Source: JBCBAP01 sp038532435 (GTDB lineage Bacteria > Pseudomonadota > Alphaproteobacteria > Rhodobacterales > Rhodobacteraceae). From it: a DNA stretch of 7,756 nucleotides. The notes beneath the pieces were generated by a model. It was not told the DNA's origin, searched no databases, and saw nothing but the letters and a program-made list of their open reading frames with translations. The translations under genes were made by a program, and so were the position numbers. This document shows, one piece after another, positions 1-6,047 of the stretch (the first letter of the stretch is position 1; each line of letters opens with the position of its first letter). The stretch is taken from NCBI GenBank assembly GCA_038532435.1, contig JBCBAP010000108.1:1-7756 (forward strand), given 5' to 3'.

Positions 1-528
1 TTCGCCGCCCAGGTCTTCGATGTCATGCCCGACATGATCACCTGCGCGAAAGGGCTCACAAACGGCATCATCCCCATGGGCGCGGTGCTGGTGACCTCGG
101 AAATCCACGACGCCTTCATGACTGGCCCGGAGAACCTGATCGAGCTTTTCCACGGCTACACGTATTCCGGCAACCCGATGGCCGCCGCGACCGGGCTCGC
201 CACCCTGGAGACTTACCGCGAGGAGGACCTCTTCCAGCGGGCCGCCGACCTCGCATCCTACTGGGAGGATGCGGTCCACAGCCTCAGGGGCCTGCCCCAC
301 GTGATCGATGTGCGCAACCTCGGCCTGATCGCCGGCATCGAACTGGAGCCCATCGCGGGCAAGCCGACCGCCCGCGCCTTCGAGGCGTTCCTGCGCGCCT
401 ACGACAAGGGCATCCTGATCCGCACAACCGGCGACATCATCGCCCTCAGTCCCCCGCTCATCATCTCCAGGGAGGAGATCGACGAGCTGATCGGAACGCT
501 CGGGGATGTTCTGAAGACGCTGCCATGA
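1..528 (+). CDS. Class III omega-amino acid (beta-alanine):pyruvate aminotransferase, C-terminal part
   Basis: This PLP-dependent transaminase probably moves the amino group of beta-alanine or beta-aminoisobutyrate to pyruvate, giving malonate or methylmalonate semialdehyde in the cytoplasm. The reading frame is open from the first base, so the N-terminus is outside the window: 175 residues are seen, against roughly 440 for the family. The Schiff-base lysine is in TCAKGLTNG (residue 17 of the visible part). The motif FHGYTYSGNP (about residues 50-59) carries the threonine that contacts the PLP phosphate from the partner subunit. The late ILIRTTGDIIALSPP segment is typical of omega-amino acid:pyruvate transaminases, and its arginine is a candidate carboxylate binder. 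Class III fold is certain. The beta-alanine specificity is inferred from the sequence type and from hydA and the M20 hydrolase downstream; other omega-amines are possible. Confidence 0.9.
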   Translation, partial: FAAQVFDVMPDMITCAKGLTNGIIPMGAVLVTSEIHDAFMTGPENLIELFHGYTYSGNPMAAATGLATLETYREEDLFQRAADLASYWEDAVHSLRGLPHVIDVRNLGLIAGIELEPIAGKPTARAFEAFLRAYDKGILIRTTGDIIALSPPLIISREEIDELIGTLGDVLKTLP

Positions 529-541
529 TCCAGAACCAGCA

Positions 542-588
542 CATTCTCGTGGCTCCAAATATCCCTGCCGGAGGCGCCTTCCCTCTCC
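542..588 (+). repeat. Intergenic repeat, copy 1, with stem-loop
   Basis: The segment aligns with 3167-3211 over its whole length, with a few substitutions and two single-base indels. The core, TCCAAATATCCCTGCCGGAGGC (554-575), differs from the other copy by one base. It starts 14 bases after the aminotransferase stop. The core's GCCGGAG (567-573) can pair with CTCCGGC (585-591). With flanking pairs this makes a stem of about 10 bp (565-574 with 584-593, two G-T pairs) around a 9-base loop. No T-run follows on the + strand, so it is not a standard terminator in that direction; read on the - strand the hairpin is followed by GGGATATTTGG. I remember similar sequences dispersed through Rhodobacteraceae intergenic regions. 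Role unknown; RNA processing, stability or attenuation are possibilities. Confidence 0.7.
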
Positions 589-694
589 GGCGGCGCACCG
601 GACCGTGCGGATCGTGCCGGACGCCACAGGCGCCAGTCGCGCGACGCGCGCAAGGTCGTGCGCCGCAGGCGCTCCGTTCGACAGCAGGTCAGCG

Positions 695-985
695 GTGACC
701 CGGCCTGCGGCGGAGGCGACCCAGCTCGTGGATGACGATAAGGTCCGCGTGACCCGGTTCGACTTCGCGCCGGGGGCGGAGACGGGCTGGCACACCCACG
801 GGCTCGACTATGTTATCACAGCGCTGACCGATTGCGATATGATGCTCGAGGAGCCCGGCGGAACCTCCCGCACCGTGCATGTGCCCGCCGGAACCGCCTA
901 TCGCCGGGATGCAGGCGTGGAGCACAATGTGATCAACGACGCAGACGCGCCTATGTCGTTCGTCGAAGTGGAACTGAAGGACTGA
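695..985 (+). CDS. Small single-domain cupin protein
   Basis: This 96-residue protein is one cupin beta-barrel, probably cytoplasmic. Cupin motif 1 is seen as PGAETGWHTH (His33 and His35), and motif 2 as VPAGTAYRR...GVEHNVIN (His77, Asn81). The three histidines could bind a metal. The glutamate usual in motif 1 is not at its expected place (Asp38 or Tyr39 there), so metal binding and catalysis are uncertain. I chose the GTG at 695 because family-like sequence begins there and AGG lies six bases upstream. An earlier in-frame GTG at 605 would add 30 residues of Arg/Ala-rich sequence that looks like translated spacer. The gene ends four bases before the M20 hydrolase start, so they are almost certainly co-transcribed. 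A role in pyrimidine breakdown, as an isomerase, semialdehyde handler or sensor, is only inferred from position. Confidence 0.82.
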   Translation: MTRPAAEATQLVDDDKVRVTRFDFAPGAETGWHTHGLDYVITALTDCDMMLEEPGGTSRTVHVPAGTAYRRDAGVEHNVINDADAPMSFVEVELKD

Positions 986-989
986 CCCC

Positions 990-2258
990 ATGACCGCCCA
1001 CGACCCGCTGAACGCCCCCGGCCAGAACCTCAGGATCAACGGTGACCGGCTGTGGGACAGCCTCATGGAGATGGCGCAGATCGGCCCGGGCGTGGCAGGC
1101 GGCAACAACCGCCAGACCGTGACCGATGAGGATGCGGAAGGCCGGGCACTCTTCCAGCAATGGTGCGAGGCCGCGGGCTGCACCATGGGTCTCGATCAGA
1201 TGGGCAATATGTTCGCTGAGCGTGCGGGCACGGATCCCGACGCGCTTCCGGTCTATGTGGGCAGCCATCTCGACACCCAGCCGACCGGCGGCAAGTATGA
1301 CGGGGTGCTCGGTGTGCTCGGGGGGCTGGAGTTGATCCGCACCCTCAACGATCTCGGCATCCGGACCAAACACCCGATCGTGGTGACCAACTGGACCAAC
1401 GAGGAGGGAACGCGCTTTGCTCCCGCGATGCTCTCCTCCGGTGTCTTTGCCGGCATGCACACGCAGGACTGGGCCTACGACCGTGCGGACGCGGAAGGAA
1501 AACGCTTCGGCGATGAGCTCGAGCGCATCGGCTGGAAGGGGGCGGAGGAGGTCGGAACGCGCAAGATGCATGCATTCTTCGAACTCCATATCGAACAGGG
1601 CCCGATCCTCGAGGCGGAGGGCAAGGAGATCGGCGTCGTGACCCATGGTCAGGGTCTGAGCTGGACCCAAGTGACGATCACCGGCAAGGAAAGCCACACC
1701 GGATCCACGCCCATGCCCATGCGCAAGAACGCGGGCCTTGGCATGGCGCGCATCCTCGATCTGGTCAACGCCATCGCCTTCGACAATGCGCCCGACGCGG
1801 TCGGTGCCGCAGGCCATATCGACGTTTACCCGAACTCCCGCAATGTGATCCCGGGCAAAGTCGTCTTCACCATCGACTTCCGATCCCCGCACCTGCAGGT
1901 GATCCAGGATATGGAGGCGCGGCTCAAATCCGAAGGGTCCGCGATCTGTGCCGAGCTCGGCCTCGACATTGCGTTCGAAAAAGTGGGCGGTTTCGACCCG
2001 GTGGCGTTCGACGATGGCTGCGTGACGGCCGTGCGCAGCGCGGCGGAGCGTTTGGGCTATTCCCACCGCGACATCATCTCTGGGGCGGGCCACGATGCCT
2101 GCTGGATCAACCGCGTCGCGCCCACGGCCATGGTCATGTGCCCGTGCGTCGACGGGCTCAGCCACAATGAGGCGGAGGAGATCTCCAAGGAGTGGGCGAC
2201 CGCAGGCGCCGACGTCCTCCTCCACGCGGTCGTCGAAACCGCGGAGATCGTCGCGTGA
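990..2258 (+). CDS. Zn-dependent M20 amidohydrolase, probable beta-ureidopropionase / N-carbamoyl-L-amino acid hydrolase
   Basis: The 422-residue enzyme most likely hydrolyses N-carbamoyl-beta-alanine (and the beta-aminoisobutyrate analogue) to the amino acid, CO2 and NH3, the third step of reductive pyrimidine degradation. It belongs to the HyuC/AllC/beta-alanine synthase branch of the M20 family, and its length is usual. The two-metal site can be read directly: His93 in GSHLDTQ, Asp104 in GKYDG, Glu138 (catalytic base) and Glu139 (metal) in NEEG, His200 in ELHIEQGP and His392 in LSHNEAE. The lid/dimer domain (about 212-330) has GKESHTGSTPMP (His236), NVIPGK (Asn285) and DFRS (Arg298), matching the substrate-carboxylate set of allantoate amidohydrolase. 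AAGGA lies eight bases before the ATG. Allantoate or N-carbamoyl-alpha-amino acids are alternative substrates, but adjacency to hydA and an omega-transaminase favours the ureidopropionase role (pydC-type). Confidence 0.92.
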   Translation: MTAHDPLNAPGQNLRINGDRLWDSLMEMAQIGPGVAGGNNRQTVTDEDAEGRALFQQWCEAAGCTMGLDQMGNMFAERAGTDPDALPVYVGSHLDTQPTGGKYDGVLGVLGGLELIRTLNDLGIRTKHPIVVTNWTNEEGTRFAPAMLSSGVFAGMHTQDWAYDRADAEGKRFGDELERIGWKGAEEVGTRKMHAFFELHIEQGPILEAEGKEIGVVTHGQGLSWTQVTITGKESHTGSTPMPMRKNAGLGMARILDLVNAIAFDNAPDAVGAAGHIDVYPNSRNVIPGKVVFTIDFRSPHLQVIQDMEARLKSEGSAICAELGLDIAFEKVGGFDPVAFDDGCVTAVRSAAERLGYSHRDIISGAGHDACWINRVAPTAMVMCPCVDGLSHNEAEEISKEWATAGADVLLHAVVETAEIVA

Positions 2259-3091
2259 TCAGAGCGCTCGGCGCATTGGCCCTTCTGGCCGCCTGCGCGC
2301 CCGTCGCGCCACCGCCGCCCGACGATCCGAGACCCGACCGTGTGCCTGCCCCCGTGATCCCCGGTTTCGCGCCGGAGGTTCCCGCCTTTCCGCCGGGCCT
2401 GACCTGGGACTGGCAGCTCGACGATCCGTTTGACTACACCCGCGCAGTCGATGTCTACGACCTCGATCTCGACAGCGTTGAGGCCGAGGATATCGCGGCG
2501 CTCAAGGCCCGTGGCATCCTAACCATCTGCTACGTCTCCGTGGGAACGATGGAGAACTACCGCGACGATGCGGACGCGTTCCCGGCGGACGTGCTGGGCG
2601 CGCAACTCGGCAACTGGCCGAACGAACGGTACGTGGACATCCGCGATCTGGACACGCTGCTGCCGATCATGGCCGCACGGTTCGACACCTGCGCTGCAAA
2701 GGGCTTCGATGCGGTGGAGCCGGACAATATGGATCTTCACCATAACGAGCCCGGCTTTCCGATCACCGCTGCGATCCAGACCCGGTATGCCGTGGCGCTC
2801 GCCGAGCTTGCCCATGCCCGCGGCCTCGCCATCGGGCAGAAGAACGCGGAGGATCTGATCCCGGACCTCCTCGACACGTTTGACTTCATCATCACGGAGC
2901 ATTGCTTCGCCTCCGACCGTTGCGCCCGCAGCGCACCCTACCCGGCGGCCGGCAAGGCTGCGTTTGCGGCCGAATACCTTCACCGTCCCGTGGACTTCGA
3001 TGCGGCCTGTGCCGAGGCCCGCGCACTCGGCCTCAGCATGATCCGCAAGGACAGGGGCCTGACGAAGGACCATTTCGAGGCGTGCCGATGA
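2255..3091 (+). CDS. GH114-like (endo-alpha-1,4-polygalactosaminidase family) lipoprotein
   Basis: The 278-residue protein begins with a short hydrophobic signal ending in the lipobox LAAC (Cys14), followed by a Pro-rich linker (about 15-50), so it is probably membrane-anchored and periplasmic. The rest is a GH114/TM1410-type TIM barrel: TWDWQLDDPFD (50-60), DVYDLDLD (66-73), ICYVSVGTMENYR (91-103), GFDAVEPDNMD (150-160), IGQKNAEDL (193-201) and FIITEHCF (211-218). Asp157 and Glu215 are good candidates for the catalytic pair; their 58-residue spacing matches my recollection of Asp189/Glu247 in the fungal galactosaminidase Ega3. The GTG start overlaps the hydrolase stop (GTGA) and has GGAG eight bases upstream. 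The in-frame ATG at 2192 would add 21 Arg-rich residues and bury the signal. Fold assignment is good; the substrate is unknown, and its presence among pyrimidine genes is odd. Confidence 0.85.
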   Translation: MIRALGALALLAACAPVAPPPPDDPRPDRVPAPVIPGFAPEVPAFPPGLTWDWQLDDPFDYTRAVDVYDLDLDSVEAEDIAALKARGILTICYVSVGTMENYRDDADAFPADVLGAQLGNWPNERYVDIRDLDTLLPIMAARFDTCAAKGFDAVEPDNMDLHHNEPGFPITAAIQTRYAVALAELAHARGLAIGQKNAEDLIPDLLDTFDFIITEHCFASDRCARSAPYPAAGKAAFAAEYLHRPVDFDAACAEARALGLSMIRKDRGLTKDHFEACR

Positions 3092-3166
3092 GCCGCCCCG
3101 CCCGCATCATCCCCGGCACCGACCACCGGCAGGGATACGTGACCACGGAAGCGCTACGATGCCGCC

Positions 3167-3211
3167 CATTCTCCTGGTCCAAATATCCCCGCCGGAGGCT
3201 CCGCCCTCTCC
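3167..3211 (+). repeat. Intergenic repeat, copy 2
   Basis: This is the second copy of the element at 542-588. It shares CATTCTCxTGG, then TCCAAATATCCCCGCCGGAGGC, then a CCCTCTCC end, in the same orientation relative to transcription. It sits in the 142-base gap between the GH114-like gene and hydA and ends 10 bases before the hydA Shine-Dalgarno sequence (GGAGG, 3222-3226). The long stem of copy 1 is not kept; only a weak CGGA-GGC-TCCG hairpin can form. In-frame translation through it, from an ATG at 3159, runs into hydA and could mislead automated start calling. Confidence 0.7.
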
Positions 3212-3233
3212 CATCCCTCACGGAGGCCCTGAC

Positions 3234-4697
3234 ATGAGCAAAGTCATCAAAGGCGGCACGATCGTCACCGCAGACCGGCAGTTCGCCGCAGACATCCTGA
3301 TCGAGGGAGAGAAGATTGCCCAGATCGGGGAAAACCTTTCGGGTGACGAGGTGATAGATGCGGAGGGTGCCTACGTGATCCCCGGAGGCATCGACCCGCA
3401 TACGCACCTGGAAATGCCCTTCATGGGCACCACCGCCGCCGAAACCTTCGAGAGCGGGACGTTTGCGGCCGCGGCTGGCGGGACGACAATGCTGGTCGAT
3501 TTCTGCCTGCCCGGGCCCGATGGCAGCCTCCTCAACGCGATCGATGACTGGGACCGCAAGTCCAAAGATCAGATCTGCACGGACATCTCCTACCACATGG
3601 CGATCACCGGCTGGAACGAGCAGATCTTCGCGGAGATGCAGGATGTGGTCCAGAAGCGCGGGATCAACACGTTCAAGCACTTCATGGCCTACAAGGGCGC
3701 CCTGATGGTGGAGGATGACGAGATGTACGCCTCCTTCAAGCGCTGCGGCGAGCTTGGCGCCCTGCCGCTCGTCCACGCGGAGAACGGCGACATCGTCGCG
3801 GAACTTCAGCAGAAATACATGGCCGCGGGGATCACCGGCCCCGAGGGCCACGCCTATTCCCGCCCGCCAGAGGTCGAGGGCGAGGCTGCCAACCGCGCGA
3901 TCATGATTGCCGACGCCGCCGGTGTGCCGCTCTACATCGTGCACGTCTCCTGCGAGCAGGCTCATGAGGCGATCCGGCGCGCCCGGCAGAAGGGGATGCG
4001 GGTCTATGGGGAGCCGCTTGTCCAGCACCTCACGCTCGATGAGAGCGAGTATTTCAACAAGGACTGGCAGTACGCCGCCCGCCGGGTCATGTCCCCGCCG
4101 TTTCGGTCGAAGGATCATCAGGACGGGCTCTGGGCCGGTCTGGCTGCGGGCTCCCTGCAGGTGGTGGCGACGGACCATGCGGCCTTCACCGACAAGCAAA
4201 AGCAGATGGGCCTTGAGGGCTTTCCGATGATCCCGAACGGCACCGGCGGGCTCGAGGAGCGTCTCGCCGTGCTCTGGACCTTCGGGGTGGAAACCGGGCG
4301 GCTCACACCTGAGGAGTTCGTGGCCGTCACCTCCACCAACATCGCCAAGATCCTCAACATCTACCCGATGAAGGGGGCTCTGGTGCCCGGCGCCGATGCG
4401 GACATCGTCGTCTGGGACCCCACGATCCACAAGACCGTGAGTGTTGCCACCCAGAAATCCATCATTGATTACAATGTCTTCGAAGGGTTCGAGCTGAAGG
4501 CGCAGTCCCGCTACACGCTCAGCCGCGGCGACGTCATCTGGGCCCATGGTCAGAACAGCCAGCCCCGGCCCGGCCGCGGCAAGTTCGTCCCCCGCCCCGC
4601 CTACGCCAGCGCGTCCAAAGCTCTGTCGAAGTGGAAAGCTCTCACCACGCCCCGCAAGATCGAACGCGATCCGATGAACATTCCGAGCGGGGTTTGA
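3234..4697 (+). CDS. hydA: Dihydropyrimidinase (D-hydantoinase family)
   Basis: The 487-residue cytoplasmic amidohydrolase reversibly opens the ring of dihydrouracil or dihydrothymine to the N-carbamoyl-beta-amino acid, which the upstream M20 enzyme then uses. The binuclear metal set is complete and spaced as in bacterial D-hydantoinases: His56 and His58 in DPHTH, the carbamylated Lys148 in FKHFMAY, His181 in VHAENGD, His237 in IVHVSC and Asp314 in ATDHAAF. Substrate contacts Tyr153, Ser287 (MSPPFR) and Asn335 (IPNGTGG) are also in place. GGAGG seven bases before the ATG at 3234 and the family-like start MSKVIKGGTIV decide the start; an in-frame ATG at 3159 would add 25 residues translated from the intergenic repeat. 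A hydantoinase or phenylhydantoinase activity is possible, but the neighbours point to pyrimidine catabolism (pydB equivalent). Confidence 0.96.
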   Translation: MSKVIKGGTIVTADRQFAADILIEGEKIAQIGENLSGDEVIDAEGAYVIPGGIDPHTHLEMPFMGTTAAETFESGTFAAAAGGTTMLVDFCLPGPDGSLLNAIDDWDRKSKDQICTDISYHMAITGWNEQIFAEMQDVVQKRGINTFKHFMAYKGALMVEDDEMYASFKRCGELGALPLVHAENGDIVAELQQKYMAAGITGPEGHAYSRPPEVEGEAANRAIMIADAAGVPLYIVHVSCEQAHEAIRRARQKGMRVYGEPLVQHLTLDESEYFNKDWQYAARRVMSPPFRSKDHQDGLWAGLAAGSLQVVATDHAAFTDKQKQMGLEGFPMIPNGTGGLEERLAVLWTFGVETGRLTPEEFVAVTSTNIAKILNIYPMKGALVPGADADIVVWDPTIHKTVSVATQKSIIDYNVFEGFELKAQSRYTLSRGDVIWAHGQNSQPRPGRGKFVPRPAYASASKALSKWKALTTPRKIERDPMNIPSGV

Positions 4698-4707
4698 GAG
4701 CTAACTG

Positions 4708-5187
4708 ATGGTCACAAGACCTCCGATCGCTGTCAGTTTTCCATTCGTTCTGGCGACGAGCCTGCTAAGCGCTTTTACCGCTGCGCTAATCTGGGGTGCT
4801 GTCGCTGCTTCGACGTCCCCGCAAGGTTTCGAGAGTTTTTTCGTGTTGACCGGTCTGCTCGCATTCGGAGGCCTGGTGCTTGTCGCGGCGAGTGCCGTGC
4901 CTCTCACGCTACTGTGCCACATTGCTTATCCCGTGATCGTGTGGGCCGCTCAAAAACTGTCGCGCTCGATCATTGGGCGGATACGGGTCGTGGGGCTCAT
5001 GATGGCCGCGCTGTGTGGCCTCTTCGGTATTGTGGTAAGTGGCACATACATGACGTCGGGTTCCGGCTTTGACATTGATGGTGCCGTGCCTTTCACCGGG
5101 GTTGGTTTTCTTGCTGCGCTATTCATTGCGCCTGCCGTTGCGGTTCAGGTCTTTGAGCCAAGCAACTTGACCGAGCGAGACACATGA
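4708..5187 (+). CDS. Small multi-pass membrane protein, unrecognised
   Basis: I do not recognise this 159-residue protein. It has hydrophobic segments at about 10-34, 44-66 (possibly continuing in a second segment to about 80), 93-113 and 127-148, so four or five membrane spans in the inner membrane are likely. Short polar parts include a basic loop KLSRSIIGRIR (83-93) and an acidic tail. It starts 10 bases after the hydA stop with only a weak GAGAG as ribosome site, and its TGA overlaps the ATPase ATG (ATGA), so it is probably translated in series. Its codons differ from those of the neighbours: CTA, TTT, AGT and GTT/GCT are frequent, and two 60-base stretches I counted are 58% G+C, against roughly 65% in a comparable hydA stretch. 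That suggests a recent insertion or weak selection. Any transport or sensing role is speculative. Confidence 0.72.
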   Translation: MVTRPPIAVSFPFVLATSLLSAFTAALIWGAVAASTSPQGFESFFVLTGLLAFGGLVLVAASAVPLTLLCHIAYPVIVWAAQKLSRSIIGRIRVVGLMMAALCGLFGIVVSGTYMTSGSGFDIDGAVPFTGVGFLAALFIAPAVAVQVFEPSNLTERDT

Positions 5188-5951
5188 TCTCCGCTCAATC
5201 GCTCAACCTCACCTTCCAGACCAACGATGGCCCGGTGCATGCCCTCTCGGATGTCAATCTGGAGATCGGGAAGGGCGAGTTCGTGAGCTTCATCGGCCCC
5301 TCTGGCTGCGGCAAGACCACGTTCCTTCGGGTTATGGCGGATCTGGAAACGCCGACCTCCGGCACCATCACCGTCAATGGAGGCTCGCCACGCCAGGCCC
5401 GCGAGGACCGGGCCTACGGTTACGTGTTCCAGGCCGCCGGGCTCTACCCCTGGCGGACCATCGGCGGCAACATTCGCCTTCCGCTGGAAATCATGGGCTA
5501 TCCGAAGGCTGAACAGGCCACCCGGGTTGCCCGCGTTCTGGAGCTGGTGGAGCTCGACGGATTTGCAAAAAAGTACCCCTGGCAGCTCTCCGGCGGAATG
5601 CAGCAGCGCGCCTCCATCGCCCGGGCGCTCGCGTTCGATGCGGATATCCTACTGATGGACGAACCCTTCGGCGCCCTCGATGAGATCGTGCGGGACAGGC
5701 TCAACGAACAGCTTCTGGCGCTTTGGGCCCGAACGGCAAAAACCATTTGCTTTGTTACCCATTCGATCCCTGAGGCTGTGTACCTCTCGACCAAGATCGT
5801 GGTCATGTCCCCGCGCCCGGGCCGGGTTACGGACGTGATCGACAGCCCCCTGCCAGCGGAGCGTCCGCTCGACATCCGGGACAGCGCGGACTTCATCGCC
5901 GTCGCCCATCGGGTGCGGGAGGGGCTCCGCGCGGGCCATCTCGACGAATGA
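5184..5951 (+). CDS. ABC importer ATPase, NitT/TauT (SsuB/TauB-like) family
   Basis: This 255-residue ATPase powers an uptake system and sits on the cytoplasmic face of its permeases. All nucleotide-binding motifs are intact: Walker A GPSGCGKTT (38-46), Q-loop Gln83 in VFQAAGLYPW, signature LSGGMQQR (135-142), Walker B ILLMDEP (155-161, Glu160), D-loop GALD (163-166) and switch His193 in VTHS. The YPW..I..N pattern after the Q-loop and the MSPRPGRV segment (208-215) are typical of the nitrate/sulfonate/taurine/thiamine-precursor group. The start overlaps the previous stop and has only a weak GAGA upstream, which suggests translational coupling. The permease at 6829 is of the matching family, so they are likely partners although two small genes lie between them. 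The substrate is not readable from sequence; pyrimidines or related N-heterocycles are an inference from position. Confidence 0.93.
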   Translation: MISAQSLNLTFQTNDGPVHALSDVNLEIGKGEFVSFIGPSGCGKTTFLRVMADLETPTSGTITVNGGSPRQAREDRAYGYVFQAAGLYPWRTIGGNIRLPLEIMGYPKAEQATRVARVLELVELDGFAKKYPWQLSGGMQQRASIARALAFDADILLMDEPFGALDEIVRDRLNEQLLALWARTAKTICFVTHSIPEAVYLSTKIVVMSPRPGRVTDVIDSPLPAERPLDIRDSADFIAVAHRVREGLRAGHLDE

Positions 5952-5967
5952 GCCCGGCCGCTCGAAA

Positions 5968-5989
5968 TTGCCGGTCGTGCGCGCGGCAA
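5968..5989. other. Inverted repeat in the gap after the ATPase gene
   Basis: TTGCCG (5968-5973) and CGGCAA (5984-5989) form a perfect 6-bp inverted repeat with a 10-base spacer, starting 17 bases after the ATPase stop. It is followed by ATCGTTTTCG. It could be a weak intrinsic terminator or a repressor site just upstream of a possible promoter. The stem is short and the T-run is only four bases, so neither role is well supported. Confidence 0.3.
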
Positions 5990-5993
5990 ATCG

Positions 5994-6022
5994 TTTTCGT
6001 GGGGGGCATTCGGCGCTAGCAT
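5994..6022 (+). promoter_or_regulatory. Possible sigma-70-type promoter before the secreted-protein gene
   Basis: The -10 candidate is TAGCAT (6017-6022, four of six to consensus) inside GCTAGCAT, a form common in alphaproteobacterial promoters. The -35 candidate TTTTCG (5994-5999) is 17 bases upstream and matches poorly. Transcription would begin near 6029, beyond the ATG at 6021 and before the ATG at 6048, which fits the later start chosen for the gene. Confidence 0.3.
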
Positions 6023-6047
6023 GGGGAAGTACAAACGGAGACGCCCC

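Noticed and set aside
636..645. Perfect 10-bp palindrome GTCGCGCGAC in the first spacer
   Set aside because: It is made only of CG-rich repeats in a very GC-rich spacer and has no second copy in the window, so chance is sufficient.
605..694. N-terminal extension of the cupin to a GTG at 605
   Set aside because: The extra 30 residues are Arg/Ala-rich without cupin character, and the GTG at 695 has both a nearby AGG and an overlap with the preceding short ORF.
951..2225. Long ORF of 424 codons on the - strand
   Set aside because: It is the antisense shadow of the M20 hydrolase; its His/Arg/Gly-rich product has no family features.
2192..2254. N-terminal extension of the GH114-like protein to an ATG at 2192
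   Set aside because: It would place 21 Arg-rich residues before the lipoprotein signal, and they lie inside the M20 coding sequence.
3159..3233. N-terminal extension of dihydropyrimidinase to an ATG at 3159
   Set aside because: It translates the intergenic repeat; the ATG at 3234 has GGAGG at ideal spacing and matches where the family begins.
3033..4547. Long ORF of 504 codons on the - strand
   Set aside because: It lies opposite hydA, whose catalytic residues are all intact. The antisense frame is open because of high GC at third positions and shows no recognisable motif.
5968..5997. Intrinsic terminator after the ATPase gene
   Set aside because: The stem is only 6 bp with a 10-base loop and four Ts a few bases on; it is kept only as an inverted repeat of unknown role.
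6021..6047. Earlier ATG for the secreted protein
   Set aside because: No ribosome site precedes it, it probably lies upstream of the transcription start, and it spoils the signal peptide's short basic start.
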